Assembly (NCBI GenBank): GCA_026393755.1
Contig: JAPKZO010000032.1
Location: 1 to 64,000, forward strand
DNA: 64,000 nucleotides
DNA from: Acidobacteriota bacterium
GTDB lineage: Bacteria; Acidobacteriota; Vicinamibacteria; Vicinamibacterales; JAKQTR01
Reading direction: 5' to 3'
In this document: in pieces, positions 51,806 through 62,191 of the stretch
How the letters are laid out: every line of letters begins with the position of its first letter
Numbering within the stretch: position 1 is the stretch's first letter
Notes under the pieces: model-generated
Seen by the model: the letters and a program-made list of their open reading frames with translations, nothing else
Told to the model about the DNA's origin: nothing
The model's database searches: none
Program-made: the position numbers and the translations under genes

Positions 51806-52264
51806 TCACGTGCTCGAGACGGGCTCGGGCCGTTGATTCAGCAACAACCAGTACATACCCAGGTGCGCCACCGCTTCGGAGAAGTTCTCGAAGTCCACTG
51901 GCTTGACGATGTAGCTGTTCACGCCAAGCCGGTAGCTTTGCACCATGTCCTGTTCTTCGCGCGAAGAGGTCAACACGACCACCGGAATGATCTTCGTCCG
52001 GTCGTCGCCCTTGAGCCGGCGCAGTACTTCCAACCCGTCTACTTTTGGCAGTTTCAGGTCCAACAGAATGACCTTCGGCGTATGGGTGTGTGCGGACAAC
52101 GCACCGGTTGTCGCGCCGAAAAGGTAGTCGAGCGCTTCCGCCCCGTCCTTAACCCACGTGAGATGGTTGGCCAGGTTGCGCTTCTTGAGCGCCCGTACGG
52201 TCATTTCCGCATCGTGTGGGTTGTCTTCGACCAGCAGGAGTTCCACGCCGTTTTCGGTAGTCAT
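51806..52264 (-). CDS. Single-domain response regulator (Rcp1-like)
   Basis: Protein of 152 aa, receiver only. [14 protein letters not shown], the phospho-Asp in [13 protein letters not shown] near 68, [11 protein letters not shown] and the Lys in YIVKPVDF complete the site. The spacing and the [16 protein letters not shown] block resemble Rcp1/CheY-like regulators that serve phytochrome-type kinases. Its ATG overlaps the stop of the six-PAS kinase gene (ATGA), so the kinase is the likely partner. Confidence 0.93.
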   Translation of the reverse strand: MTTENGVELLLVEDNPHDAEMTVRALKKRNLANHLTWVKDGAEALDYLFGATTGALSAHTHTPKVILLDLKLPKVDGLEVLRRLKGDDRTKIIPVVVLTSSREEQDMVQSYRLGVNSYIVKPVDFENFSEAVAHLGMYWLLLNQRPEPVSST

Positions 52265-55200
52265 TGTTGTTCCTTCATATTGGGCAGCGAGAACGAGAAG
52301 ACGGCGCCTTCGTTGACGTTCGCCTCGGCCCAGATGCGTCCGCCGTGGCGTTGGACGACGCGTTGAGCCAGGGCCAGCCCGACGCCGGTCCCTTCAAACT
52401 CGTCTGAGGAGTGCAGCCGTTGAAAGACGCCGAACAGTTTGTGCGCGTACCTCATGTCGAATCCGACGCCGTTGTCCTTCACGTAGTAGACGTCCTGCTC
52501 GTCTTCGCGGCGACTCCCGATCTCGATCACCGCAGGATTTCGAGGCCTCGTGAACTTGATGGCGTTGGAGAGGAGATTGCCCAGCACCACGCGCAGCATG
52601 GCCCGGTCGCCCTGGGTCGGCGGCAGCGGCTTCAGCTCCAACTGCAAGGCTCGTTCCGGGGCCTGAGCCGCCTGTTCGTCGAAGACGGCCTGGGCCATGT
52701 CCGTCATATCAATGTCTAGAGCTTCCATGTTCTGGCGTCCCAGGCGCGAGAAGACGAGCAAGTCATCAATCAAGTGTCCCATGCGTTGGGTTTCGCTGGA
52801 GATGACGCCGAGCAGCCGCTGGCCCTCTGCGTCGAGATGGCTCTCGTAGTCTTCTTTCAGAATCCGGCCGAAACCATCAATCGCCCGCAGCGGCGCACGC
52901 AGGTCGTGCGAGACGGAGTAACTGAACGCCTCCAGGTCCTTGTTGGAGGCTTCCAGTTGGGCGGTGCGACCGCGCACGCGCTGCTCCAGTTCGGCATTGA
53001 GCGTGCGAACTTCCTCCTCCACCTGCTTCATTGGCTCCACGTCCGTGTTCGTCCCAAACCACTGCACCACCTGCCCGGACGCATCCCTGATCGGTTGCAC
53101 GCGCGTCAAGAAGGTACGGAAGCGCCCATCCGCGCCGCGCAACGGAAATTGCATTTCGAACGGTTTGCCGGACGCGATCGAGCCCGTCCAATTGTGCATG
53201 ACCTGCGGAAGGACATCCGGATCGTGCACGCTCTGCCAGCCCCACCCTTCCATCTGTTCCGGAGTGGTGTTGGTATATTCATACCAGCGTTGGTTGTACC
53301 AGAAGATGAAGCCGTCCGCCTTGGCGATCCAGGCCAGTTGGGGCATGGCATTCGCCATCGTCCGGAATTGCTCCTCACTGGTGCGCACCGCCAGTTCCAA
53401 CCGTTTGTGATCAGTGATGTCGTGGAACGATCCCCCCAATTGCGGCGAGCTCCCCAGTGCGCTGATCAAATGGCCTCGGGCCAGGCAGATCCGTTTCTCG
53501 CCGTCCTGGCGGGTCATGGCAATCTCCATCTCGAACGGCGTGCCATTGGTGATGGTTTCTGCGATCGCGGCCTCGAGGCGACGCAGATCGTCAGGGTTAT
53601 AGTATTTTGAACATGCCGCAAGCGACGGGGCTCTTCCGCCAGGGGCCAGCCCGAAGATGCGGAACAGTTCATCAGACCAGATCACGCTGTCCTTCGCCAC
53701 ATCCCATTCCCAACTGCCCAAATGCGCAATCTGCCCCGTTCGGGCCAGCATGTCCGTGCGCTTCCGCAACTCGTTCTCGGCGCTCTTGCGCTCGGTGATG
53801 TCCTGGCCTTGCGCAATGGTCGCCACCGGCGTGGTGCCATCCTCCCCGAATATCGTCGCAGAGTTCCAGATGACGGTGCGGACAGCCCCATCGAGACGGC
53901 GAATGGGGATATCGACCGTCTCCCACCGCTCGCCTCCGGTCGTCCCGCTGATGAGCGCCATCGCGTCGGCCACCCGGTCCGGCGGGAACAGGATGTCGAG
54001 AGGGCCGCCAATGACGTCCTCCGCGCGTCGCCCGGTCAGGGATTCGAAGGCGTGGTTGAAACGGGTGATTCGGAACTCAGGGCTCCAGACGATGATGGGA
54101 GCGTTCGCGTGGTCGAACAGGTTTTCCAGGAATTCACTCGTTTCCCGCAACTCGTTCTCGGCGCTCTTGCGCTCGGTGATGTCCGTGATCGAGCCAATCA
54201 TGCGAAGCGGTTCGCCATCCGGGGTCCGGGCGGCGGCGCCCCGCGCCGACCACCAGCGATAGACCCCGTCTTTTCGCCGGACACGATACTCGGTGACATA
54301 GGGCGTGCGCTTATCGACGTGGGCTTGAACCTCGGCCATCGTCCGCTCGATGTCATCCGGATGCACCGACTGCGCCCAACCGTCCAGCGTTCGCGGGAAC
54401 TCCCCCGGCTCGTAGCCAAGCATCTCGTCGACGTGTCCCAGCCACTGGACGCTCTGCTTCAGATCCCATTCATAGAGCACGTCGTTTGCCGTCTCGGCAG
54501 CAATGCGGAACCGCTCCTCGCTGGCGCGTAGCGCCTCGTCGGCCCGCTTGCGTTCGGTGACGTCGCGGAAGATGCCGAGCAGGCAATCACGCTGCCGGAA
54601 ACGGACCACCCCGCCACCAATGTCGGCATAGAACACCGTGCCGTCCTTGCGCCGCATGGGCGCATTGGGGACCAAGCTCACGGCCCCGCGGGCCAGTGTC
54701 TCAAACTGCGTGAGCATGGTGGGTAGATCGGCGGCGGTGTGAAGATCCCGCACGGACAACTGGAGGATCTCGTCTTCCGAGTAACCCATCTGTCGCTGCA
54801 TTTGCCGGTTGGAGAGCGTGATGCGTGTGGTTTCCGCATCCGCCAGCATCATGCCGTCGGTGGCCTGGTCAAACAGAATGCGGAACTGTTGGGCGCTCTC
54901 GCGCAGAGCCTCATCGGCCTGCTGCCGCTCGGTGATGTCGATACAGGTTCCAACCCACTCCTGAACGCTTCCGTCTGCTCTCACGACGGGGAAACTCCGT
55001 GCCAGGAAATGCCGGTACACGCCGTCGTGCCTGCGCAGGCGGTATTCCACCTCATAGGAACTCCTGGTGGCCACCGCTTCATTCCACACCCGCACCGTGC
55101 GCGCCAGGTCATCCGGATGGAGGGCCTTCGCCCATCCCGAGCCTCTGGTCTCCTCATAGGTCTGACCGGTGAATCTCCTGAGCGACGGAACATCCTCTAC

Positions 55201-56592
55201 GACTGCACCGTCAGCATTCGTCACCCATCCAATCTGACCTGTCACGTCAGTGTAGGACCGATAGCGTGCCTCGCTGGCACGTAACGCTTCCTCCCCGCGC
55301 TTGCGCTCGATCGAAGCGCGGTTGACGCTCCACAGCGCCCCCAGAAACATCGCCAAGCTGGCGATCGTGCCGGAGGAGACGACGGCCTGGGACAATCGAA
55401 TGACGCCGACCGCTTCACGTTCGCGCCTTTGGAGCAACTGGCGCTCCTCACTCTCCAGCTGTTCGAGGGTCAACGTGACCGTGTCCATCAGGCGTTGGCC
55501 GGTGCCGGACTCTACGCGTTGAGCGGATGAGTCGGCGTTCGTGCGGCGGGTTTCAAGTGTCTGCTGCCACCACTGGAGAGCATCCGTGACCTGTGGTTCC
55601 AGTCGGGCGAGGCGTCCCTGTTGGGACGGATTGTCCGCCGTGAGCCCGCGCAGCGCCGTCATTTCTTCGTGGCAGCGGTTCGCAGCCGCGAGATAGGAAG
55701 TCGCGAACCGCTCCTCTCCGGTGATGATATAGCCGCGGGTGCTGCTTTGGGCCTGGACCACGTTGCTGCGGAATCGCGCGAGGCCTAGCTGCACCTGCTC
55801 GGTGTGCGCGACCCGGCCCTCGATCTCGGCCGTCCGCACAAGACCTCTGCTGAGGTTGAGCCCGATGAACGCCATCAGCGCGAGTCCGGCGGCAAACGTC
55901 GCGGTCGTCTTGCCACCGAGCGACCAGCCCACGACGCCCGGCCGCCAGGCCATGGATGCGACCGCCAGCCCCAACACTACGAGCAGCACGGCCGTGGGAA
56001 TGGCCATCACGGTATAGCCCCACCAGCCGTACGCCCCGAGCATGGGCGTGAGATACGACAGCATCGCCGCCAGCGGAATCGTCGCCACAAGCGTACCGAA
56101 TGTCCCCGTCGTGATCAGATTCCAGCGTGATGGGCGCGGGCGGCCCAGCAGCCATGAGGCCGCCGCCAGGAGGACGAAACACAATGCCGTGTCGGGTGCC
56201 ATCCGGCCCGGATGCGACGTACCCACGGACGCGACGGGCTCCTGGCCGAACCACTGATCAAGACCGGGATTCCAACCCGAGGCGTATTCAGCGAGTGTGA
56301 ACAGCCCGATCAGTCCGGCCACCAGTGCGCAGAGTCCCCCCAGCCGGGAAAAGAGGGTTGAGAGCCGAGGGTCGAGCGTCGACATCGAGCGGGAGGCGAA
56401 GAGCAGCGCAATCCCCACCAGGACGAACGCGACCGCCGTATTCGGCTTCATCGACACCTGGCCCGGCAGCATGCTACTCAGCGGGGCGATGTCGAGAACC
56501 CAGCCAACCGACACCAAGCCACCGACGACGATGGCCAGCCCACCGGCCAGTTGGACGCCTCGCCCGGCAGACGCCGCGTTCGCGTCTGTCAT
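52261..56592 (-). CDS. Large membrane sensor histidine kinase with CHASE3 and six PAS domains
   Basis: Protein of 1443 aa. About seven membrane helices (residues 14-250) are followed by a CHASE3-like region (about 255-395), another helix (400-425) and six PAS/PAC units, most ending in a D(I/V)TERK-type motif. Then come a coiled coil, a HisKA domain with [19 protein letters not shown] and a HATPase with [34 protein letters not shown] and GTGVGLAL. The kinase core is of the phytochrome-like family. The signal is unknown. The gene overlaps its neighbours on both sides (ATGA). A 40-nt identical DNA repeat encodes the linkers after PAS3 and PAS4. Confidence 0.93.
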   Translation of the reverse strand: MTDANAASAGRGVQLAGGLAIVVGGLVSVGWVLDIAPLSSMLPGQVSMKPNTAVAFVLVGIALLFASRSMSTLDPRLSTLFSRLGGLCALVAGLIGLFTLAEYASGWNPGLDQWFGQEPVASVGTSHPGRMAPDTALCFVLLAAASWLLGRPRPSRWNLITTGTFGTLVATIPLAAMLSYLTPMLGAYGWWGYTVMAIPTAVLLVVLGLAVASMAWRPGVVGWSLGGKTTATFAAGLALMAFIGLNLSRGLVRTAEIEGRVAHTEQVQLGLARFRSNVVQAQSSTRGYIITGEERFATSYLAAANRCHEEMTALRGLTADNPSQQGRLARLEPQVTDALQWWQQTLETRRTNADSSAQRVESGTGQRLMDTVTLTLEQLESEERQLLQRREREAVGVIRLSQAVVSSGTIASLAMFLGALWSVNRASIERKRGEEALRASEARYRSYTDVTGQIGWVTNADGAVVEDVPSLRRFTGQTYEETRGSGWAKALHPDDLARTVRVWNEAVATRSSYEVEYRLRRHDGVYRHFLARSFPVVRADGSVQEWVGTCIDITERQQADEALRESAQQFRILFDQATDGMMLADAETTRITLSNRQMQRQMGYSEDEILQLSVRDLHTAADLPTMLTQFETLARGAVSLVPNAPMRRKDGTVFYADIGGGVVRFRQRDCLLGIFRDVTERKRADEALRASEERFRIAAETANDVLYEWDLKQSVQWLGHVDEMLGYEPGEFPRTLDGWAQSVHPDDIERTMAEVQAHVDKRTPYVTEYRVRRKDGVYRWWSARGAAARTPDGEPLRMIGSITDITERKSAENELRETSEFLENLFDHANAPIIVWSPEFRITRFNHAFESLTGRRAEDVIGGPLDILFPPDRVADAMALISGTTGGERWETVDIPIRRLDGAVRTVIWNSATIFGEDGTTPVATIAQGQDITERKSAENELRKRTDMLARTGQIAHLGSWEWDVAKDSVIWSDELFRIFGLAPGGRAPSLAACSKYYNPDDLRRLEAAIAETITNGTPFEMEIAMTRQDGEKRICLARGHLISALGSSPQLGGSFHDITDHKRLELAVRTSEEQFRTMANAMPQLAWIAKADGFIFWYNQRWYEYTNTTPEQMEGWGWQSVHDPDVLPQVMHNWTGSIASGKPFEMQFPLRGADGRFRTFLTRVQPIRDASGQVVQWFGTNTDVEPMKQVEEEVRTLNAELEQRVRGRTAQLEASNKDLEAFSYSVSHDLRAPLRAIDGFGRILKEDYESHLDAEGQRLLGVISSETQRMGHLIDDLLVFSRLGRQNMEALDIDMTDMAQAVFDEQAAQAPERALQLELKPLPPTQGDRAMLRVVLGNLLSNAIKFTRPRNPAVIEIGSRREDEQDVYYVKDNGVGFDMRYAHKLFGVFQRLHSSDEFEGTGVGLALAQRVVQRHGGRIWAEANVNEGAVFSFSLPNMKEQQ
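53764..54184. repeat. Identical 40-bp direct repeat within the six-PAS kinase gene
   Basis: The sequence at 53764-53803 is identical to 54145-54184, 381 bp apart. It encodes the [13 protein letters not shown] linker that follows two successive PAS domains. Exact identity suggests recent duplication or gene conversion of a PAS unit, although the PAS bodies themselves have diverged. Confidence 0.85.
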
Positions 56593-57023
56593 GGTCGCAT
56601 CTCCTCCGTGCTGCTGGTGCGGCTTGAAAACAGCTGCGCGATGGCGCCGGGCAGTTCGTCGCGCAACGCGCTCTTCGAAATGAACCCGTCGGCCCCAGCC
56701 GTGATGCTGGTGGCTCTCAATTCCGCGGAATCGTGGAGGGTGATTATGATGACATGCACGCCCGGGAACTCGGTGCGAATCGTCCGCGTGGCCTCCAGGC
56801 CGTTGAGCCTCGGCATCGTGATGTCCATCAACACCAGGTCTGGCCGCGCGCTGGCCACCAGGGCCAGGGCCTGCATGCCGTCTTCTGCAGTGCCCACGAG
56901 TTCGACGCTCGGCAGTCGCTCCAGGAACTGTCGGGCGGCATTCAGGAACTCGGGGGAATCGTCGACGATGAGGGTGCGAATGCCCTGGGGCGCATCGGCA
57001 ACGTCGTGAGCAGCGTCATTCAT
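56589..57023 (-). CDS. Receiver-domain response regulator without output domain
   Basis: Protein of 144 aa. TLIVDDSPEFLNAARQFLE, phospho-Asp in LVLMDITMPRLNG near 67, VIIITLHDS and the Lys in GFISKSALRDEL form a NarL-like receiver, but no helix-turn-helix follows. The ATG at 57023 is chosen because AGAAGG lies about 8 nt upstream; the frame is open 27 codons further without family similarity. Its stop overlaps the start of the six-PAS kinase gene. Confidence 0.88.
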   Translation of the reverse strand: MNDAAHDVADAPQGIRTLIVDDSPEFLNAARQFLERLPSVELVGTAEDGMQALALVASARPDLVLMDITMPRLNGLEATRTIRTEFPGVHVIIITLHDSAELRATSITAGADGFISKSALRDELPGAIAQLFSSRTSSTEEMRP

Positions 57024-57090
57024 GGTCGGCCTTCTGTCGAACAGAGCCAAGCATGGCGCGCGCGGCATCGATAGGAAACTGTAACGATTG

Positions 57091-57110
57091 CCTAGGGAGA
57101 ACACCCTAGG
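57091..57110. promoter_or_regulatory. Inverted repeat between two response-regulator genes
   Basis: CCTAGGG and CCCTAGG are perfect 7-bp arms around a 6-nt spacer, in the 98-bp gap between the NarL-type gene and the receiver-only gene. The position is suited to control of the downstream receiver/kinase genes. No T tail follows on either strand, so an operator is more likely than a terminator. Confidence 0.5.
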
Positions 57111-57121
57111 AGCGATCGGGC

Positions 57122-57778
57122 CTACGGCTGCACAATCTTGTTGCGCACGGCGTACATCACCAACTCGCTGACCGAGTGCAGATCAAGCTTGCGCATGATG
57201 TTGGCCCGGTGGGCGTCGGCGGTCTTCACGCTGAGGGTCAACAGGCGCGCGATGTCTTTGCTCGACCGTCCCTCGGCGATGAGCTGGACGATCTCGCGCT
57301 CGCGCGGCGTGAGCCGGTCGGCGCAGGCGCCCATCGTGCCGGGATGCTGGTCGGGGTGCAGGAGCGCGTCGAGCGCGCGCGGGGGGAGATGCCCGCCAAA
57401 GAACGGCTGGTGCTGGGCCAGCGCGTCCACGGCGGCGACGAGGTGGCTCTTCGCCTCGGTCTTCAAGACAAACCCGTGCGCGCCAGCCGCCAACACTTCG
57501 CGCGCCAGCGTCTCGGAATCATGCATCGTCAGGATGAGCACTTCGGTGGCGGGCAGTGCGTGGCGGATCTGGCGGGTGGCTTCGAGGCCGTTCAACTCCG
57601 GCATGCTGAAATCGAGTACCACCACGTGCGGCTTCAGCGTCAGCGCTTGCGCGACCGCTTCCCGGCCGGTGGCGGCCTCGCCGCAGACCTTGAAATCGGC
57701 CCGCGCCGCGAGCAGGGCTTTCAGGCCCTCACGCACGACGTCGTGATCGTCGGCGATCAGGATTCGGACGGTGTTCAT
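57122..57778 (-). CDS. NarL/FixJ family response regulator
   Basis: Protein of 218 aa. The receiver (ILIADDHDVVREGL, phospho-Asp in VVLDFSMPELNG near 56, LTMHDS, Lys in GFVLKTEAK) is joined to a LuxR-type helix-turn-helix (LTPREREIVQLIAEGRSSKDIARLLTLSVKTADAHRANIMRKLDLHSVSELVMYAVR). It binds DNA when phosphorylated. The ATG overlaps the stop of the HisKA_3 kinase gene (ATGA), which is its likely partner. It may bind the inverted repeat just downstream. Confidence 0.95.
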   Translation of the reverse strand: MNTVRILIADDHDVVREGLKALLAARADFKVCGEAATGREAVAQALTLKPHVVVLDFSMPELNGLEATRQIRHALPATEVLILTMHDSETLAREVLAAGAHGFVLKTEAKSHLVAAVDALAQHQPFFGGHLPPRALDALLHPDQHPGTMGACADRLTPREREIVQLIAEGRSSKDIARLLTLSVKTADAHRANIMRKLDLHSVSELVMYAVRNKIVQP

Positions 57779-58878
57779 GTCGGTTCCTGTCGGCGTGGTA
57801 TCGTCGCGCGCACCGTCGTGCCTTGCGCATCAGACTCGATTTCCAGCCGTCCGCCGAGCAACCGCAACCGCTCCCGCATCCCCGCGATGCCGACGCTGGT
57901 GTCACCTCGCTTCCGCTGGATGGCCCGGACGATTTCTGGAGACATGCCTCGGCCTTGGTCGCGCACCTCCAGCATCACTTGCTCCGCATCGGCCGAGAGG
58001 AGGATGCGTGCGGTGGAAGTGCCGGAGTGCCGGTGGACGTTCGCGAGGCCTTCCTGCACGACGCGGAACAGGGCGATCTCAATCTCGTCGGACAATCGTT
58101 CGACGCCGGGCGGTGCGTCGAGCGCCACCTGCACGCCGCTTCGCTTCGTGAAGCCGTCGATGTAGTCGCTGATCGCGGCGGCCAGCCCCAGTTCGTCGAG
58201 CAGTGGCGGATGCAACAGGTACGAGAACGTGCGGATTTCCTGTGCGCATTGCTCGACGAGGGCCGTGCAATCGGCGAACATCTTCCTGGCGGTGCCTGTC
58301 GGGGCGCCAGTGGTGTCCTGAAGCAGCCCGACGGTCATGCTCAACGCGGCCAGTTTCTGGCCGGTAGAATCGTGCAACTCGCGGCCGATTCGGCGGCGCT
58401 CGACGTCCTCGGCGCGGCTTAACTGCAACAAGAGGTCGCGCAGCGACCTCTCCGCCTGCTTGCGTTCGGTGATGTCGCGCATGAAGACCACAAGCTTGTC
58501 CCGGCGCCCTCCCAGAAGATTGACACTGGCTTCGATGTCGATCTCTCGTCCGTCCTTGCGCCGATGCCGGGTCTCAAAGCGCGCATATCCCGTTTCCACA
58601 ATCCGCTGGATCCGCGCTCGAATCACCTCGTCACTGTCAATCGCCTCAATGTCTTTCACGCCCATCTTCAGCAATTCGTCGCGGCCATAGCCGATCATCT
58701 GGCAATACGAATCATTCGTGTCCAGGAATCGACCATCTCGATCGACCAGATAATACCCATCGATTGTCGTCCGAAGAAGGGTCTCAATTTCCTCCTGCGC
58801 CTGCTTGCGCTCCGTGATGTCATTAAACAGGATGGCGACGTGGCGGTCTTCCGGCCGGCCGACACGGAAGGCGTACAT
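57775..58878 (-). CDS. C-terminal part of a split NarX-type sensor kinase (PAS-HisKA_3-HATPase)
   Basis: Reading frame of 367 aa. It opens in the middle of a PAS domain (YAFRVGRPEDRHVAILFNDITERK), followed by a full PAS (about 32-145) and HisKA_3 with phospho-His in RRIGRELHDSTGQKLAAL. The HATPase has VVQEGLANVHRHSG, DQGRGM and GIAGMRERLRLLGG. Its start overlaps the end of the upstream frame by 56 nt. The missing PAS start is encoded in the other frame, so this is the second half of one ancestral gene. Translation could restart at the ATG at 58878, leaving a kinase core without its sensor. Confidence 0.85.
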   Translation of the reverse strand: MYAFRVGRPEDRHVAILFNDITERKQAQEEIETLLRTTIDGYYLVDRDGRFLDTNDSYCQMIGYGRDELLKMGVKDIEAIDSDEVIRARIQRIVETGYARFETRHRRKDGREIDIEASVNLLGGRRDKLVVFMRDITERKQAERSLRDLLLQLSRAEDVERRRIGRELHDSTGQKLAALSMTVGLLQDTTGAPTGTARKMFADCTALVEQCAQEIRTFSYLLHPPLLDELGLAAAISDYIDGFTKRSGVQVALDAPPGVERLSDEIEIALFRVVQEGLANVHRHSGTSTARILLSADAEQVMLEVRDQGRGMSPEIVRAIQRKRGDTSVGIAGMRERLRLLGGRLEIESDAQGTTVRATIPRRQEPT

Positions 58879-60835
58879 TCACAAAGCGGGCCGGTTGACC
58901 CGTGAGCGCGATCTTCCCGTAGATCGCAAACCAATGCTCCTCGTGCTTGGGGGCAAGGTCACGCATCCTCTTGCCTAGCGCGTCGATCAGTCCTGTCTGT
59001 TTCTCGAACGACGGATTGATCTCCAGAAAACGGTAGTCGATCGACTTATCGTGTTCGTCGAAGATCACCGCGACGATGCAGAAGCCCTCGTCAATCGCAT
59101 CGAACAGCGTACGGTATCGGTGTTCAGACTTGGACAGCGCCTCGGCCGCGTGCGCCTGTCCCTTGTAGAACCGCACGCTTTGCTCTCGCCAGACCAGACC
59201 CAGCGAGGCCCCTGCGCCGAGCACCAGGGCGCCCATAAGCAAGACGGTCAGCCACAGCCGCTCGCGCAGCGGCGCGTAGACTTCCGCCGTGTCCATGCGG
59301 GCCACCAGTGCCCACGGCGAATTCGGAACGGTGCGCAGGGCCGCCACAACGGGCACGCCTCGGTAGTCGAGGCCTTCCGTGATGCCCTGTCGGCCCAGGG
59401 CCGCCTGAACGGCGGGCATGGTTGCGCGGCTCAAGGGCGAGCGGAGATTCAGCGCGGTGTTGGTCTGGAAGCGAAGTTCATTCAGGAAGACGGCGTCGTT
59501 GCCCTCCTTGCGGACGAGCAGCGTCTCGGCGGTCCGGTTGGGCGTTGGCCAGCGCGAGATGAAGGGATAGACGTAAGTGGCCGGATCAATGCGCAGCACG
59601 AGCACACCCAGCGGGCGGTCGCCAGCGGCTTCGTCGCGGAGCGGGACAAGGACGGACAGATAGACGCGTTGATCTTGTTCGTGCCGGTAGAAGTCCTGAA
59701 AGATGACCTGGTTCGATCGCAGAATCTCCGGCACGCGAGCCATCAGCACGGATGTGACCGCCTGCGACGAGTCAGGAGCTGACATTCGGAGCACGCCAGT
59801 GGCATCGAGGAGAAAGACCCGGTCATACTGGTAGTGACTCTGGTAGGCACCGATCCACGCGCGAAGCTGCTGGTGCGCGTTGGCGTCCTCCGGCCGTCCC
59901 AGAAATCGCCGCACCAGGTCAGAGAACGAAGCGTTCCGGTGCAGGACGGCGCCATCCCCCAGCCGCTCCTTGCGATACTGCTCCAGTTGGCCGACCTTCA
60001 GATCGGCGATGACGGAAAGCTGGCGCTCGACTTCGGCGCGGTATCGCTGCTCGTAATTCCGGTAATAGATGTAGCCGGTGGCGACGATGCCTGCCGAGAG
60101 CAAAACGAGAATCGAGACCAGCGTCAGTGCCGTCCTGAATCCGCTTGGGCGAGATTCGTCTGACTGTCCGGCCGGCCAGCCGGCCAAGGCCAGGAGCGCA
60201 ACACCCAGCGTCGTGAACGCCAGGATGGTGTTGAGCGCCGGCGGGATGTAGCGGCCGCCGTAGAGCAACGGTGCGCCGAACAGATACGCCAGCAGGAAGA
60301 CGAAGCACATCCCCAGAAGCACGCCCGCCAATCCAAGGGCCAGAACGGCGCGCCAGCGCGTGGGGGCGGCCGACAACCGCGACAGCGAGGCCAGAAACGA
60401 GACGCTGGCGACCAGGAAGCAGAAGGCGGTCACTGGTGACATGTGTCCGATGGGCGCCCCGCCAATGGTTCCGGTGATACTCGCTCCGGCGTGTTCACCC
60501 GCCCAGTTAATCCCCAGGTAGCTCAGCGCGAACAAGACGAGCGCGACCAGCATCCCCACGCAGGCTGCCGCGACGCTCGTCCGAAAAGCCCGTCGGCCGA
60601 GCGGCGGCCGGGCGCGCACGCAGATGGCCTCTCCATACAGGAGAAACAGCACTGCCGTGCTCGGCGCCATCGGTATCAAGCCCGCTCCGAAGCCGGCCAG
60701 CACCGGCGGTCCCAGAACCCATCCCACAAGCGCGAGCAGACCAATGGCCGCGGTGATTGCGCCCGCGGCCAGAACGCCGACAATCACGACGACGCTGCGG
60801 CTGATGTCGTGATCAGCTGGTGTCTGCGAGTTCAT
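58823..60835 (-). pseudogene. N-terminal part of the split sensor kinase (membrane sensor, Cache domain, start of PAS)
   Basis: Reading frame of 670 aa. About eight N-terminal helices (residues 14-235, MASE-like) are followed by a further helix, a double-Cache-type periplasmic domain (about 260-500) and another helix (AVLVLGAGASLGLVW-like segment). The start of a PAS domain ends FAIYGKIALTGQPARFVN. After RFVN the frame runs out of register into a short non-family tail (VRLPCRPAGRPPRRHPV). The continuing PAS lies in another frame from 58878. About 12 residues are missing at the join compared with the usual RFVNEA...WFDVYAFRVG pattern, so a deletion that is not a multiple of three is the likely cause. 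Confidence 0.75.
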
Positions 60836-60950
60836 AGTGGCGCTCGCGTAGGCGTGGGGGCAACGAAGGCTCTGGCGTGGAGTCTATCCCAGAAGGCGCA
60901 GGAGCACTCGCCGTTCTCGCCCGCGGTGGGGGCCCAGACCGTGGCTCTTC

Positions 60951-62138
60951 CTACGCCAGCTTCCGGAGGATGAAGCACTTGAGGTAGTACGTCTCCGGCA
61001 CGCCGAGCAAGACGGGATGATCGCGCGCCTGCATGCGCTTCTCGATGACGACGACGCGGGCGCGGGCGTCGATGGAGGCCTCGTAGACGATCTGGCCGAA
61101 CGTGGCCTCGTCGATGTTGTACGAGCAACTGCAGGTGACCAGCGTGCCGCCTGGCTTCAGGATCTTCAGCGCCCGCAGGTTGATTTCCTTGTAGCCCGCG
61201 TACGCCTTCTCGACCGCGTCCTTGCTCTTGGCGAACGCGGGCGGATCAAGCACCACCATGTCGTAGCGCTCTCCCGCCCGATCGAGGCGCCGCAGCTCGT
61301 CGAACACGTTCACGCACTGCGCCTCGATGTTCGCGAGCTTGTTGCGGGCGGCGTTGCGCGTAATGTGGCCGACGGCTTCCTCCGATACGTCGAGCGCCGT
61401 CACCTGATCGCAGCGATCGGCCAGCTGGAGCGCGAAAGCGCCGTGGTAGCTGAAGCAATCGAGCAGGCGGCCGTGGGCGTACTGGCGCGCGGCAATCCGG
61501 TTCTCGCGCTGATCGAGAAAGAGCCCCGTCTTCTGCCCGTGCCAGAGGTCCACGTCGTGCTCGATGCGGCCCTCGCGAACCGTCACGAGCGGCGGCACCT
61601 CGCCGGCGAGCAGCGTCACCCCCTGGTCGAGTCCCTCAAGTTGGCGCACGCGCACATCGTGCCGCGCCAGGATGCCGGCCGGGGCCAGCGCGTCCTGCAG
61701 CATCTCCACCAGGCGAGGCAGCAGCCGCTCGGTCCCCTGCGAGAGCGCCTGCACCACCAGGTGGCGGTCGTACTGATCGACCACGAGCGACGGCATCAGG
61801 TCCGCCTCGCCGTGGACGAGCCTGAAAGCCGTTCCATCAATCGCGAGTTGCCGGCGAAAGTCAATGGCCGCGTCAAGCCTCGCACGCCACAGGTCGAGCC
61901 CGGCCGGCGCTTCGCCGATTGTGAGCAGACGCAGCGCGATCTGCGACTTGTCGCTGAAGAGCGCGCGGCCGAGGATCCGGCCACGGGGGGTCATAACGAC
62001 CACCGTGTCGCCGCCCTGCGCCCGCACATCCGCGACATCCGTGCGGTAGATCCACGGATGTCCGGCGCGACCGCGATCTTCGCCGCGGGCGGTGACAACG
62101 ACGCTGGGTTCGGCTGGGTGGCTCACGGTACCCATCAT
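60951..62138 (-). CDS. rlmI: 23S rRNA (cytosine(1962)-C(5))-methyltransferase, RlmI family
   Basis: Protein of about 395 aa. An N-terminal PUA-like domain (HPWIYRTDVADV) is followed by a Rossmann methyltransferase with LLDCFSYHGAFALQLA near 225, VVLDPPAFAKSKDAVEKAYAGYKEIN near 295 and the catalytic-Cys region TLVTCSCSYN near 335. It methylates C5 of a cytosine in 23S rRNA. Two adjacent ATGs (62138 and 62135) are possible and no Shine-Dalgarno is seen. It is divergent from rpiB, 53 bp apart. Confidence 0.92.
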   Translation of the reverse strand: MMGTVSHPAEPSVVVTARGEDRGRAGHPWIYRTDVADVRAQGGDTVVVMTPRGRILGRALFSDKSQIALRLLTIGEAPAGLDLWRARLDAAIDFRRQLAIDGTAFRLVHGEADLMPSLVVDQYDRHLVVQALSQGTERLLPRLVEMLQDALAPAGILARHDVRVRQLEGLDQGVTLLAGEVPPLVTVREGRIEHDVDLWHGQKTGLFLDQRENRIAARQYAHGRLLDCFSYHGAFALQLADRCDQVTALDVSEEAVGHITRNAARNKLANIEAQCVNVFDELRRLDRAGERYDMVVLDPPAFAKSKDAVEKAYAGYKEINLRALKILKPGGTLVTCSCSYNIDEATFGQIVYEASIDARARVVVIEKRMQARDHPVLLGVPETYYLKCFILRKLA

Positions 62139-62191
62139 GACAGAAAGGAGACCGGGTTTTCTCGGGGAGCCGAGCAAATCAGGTAAGATCC

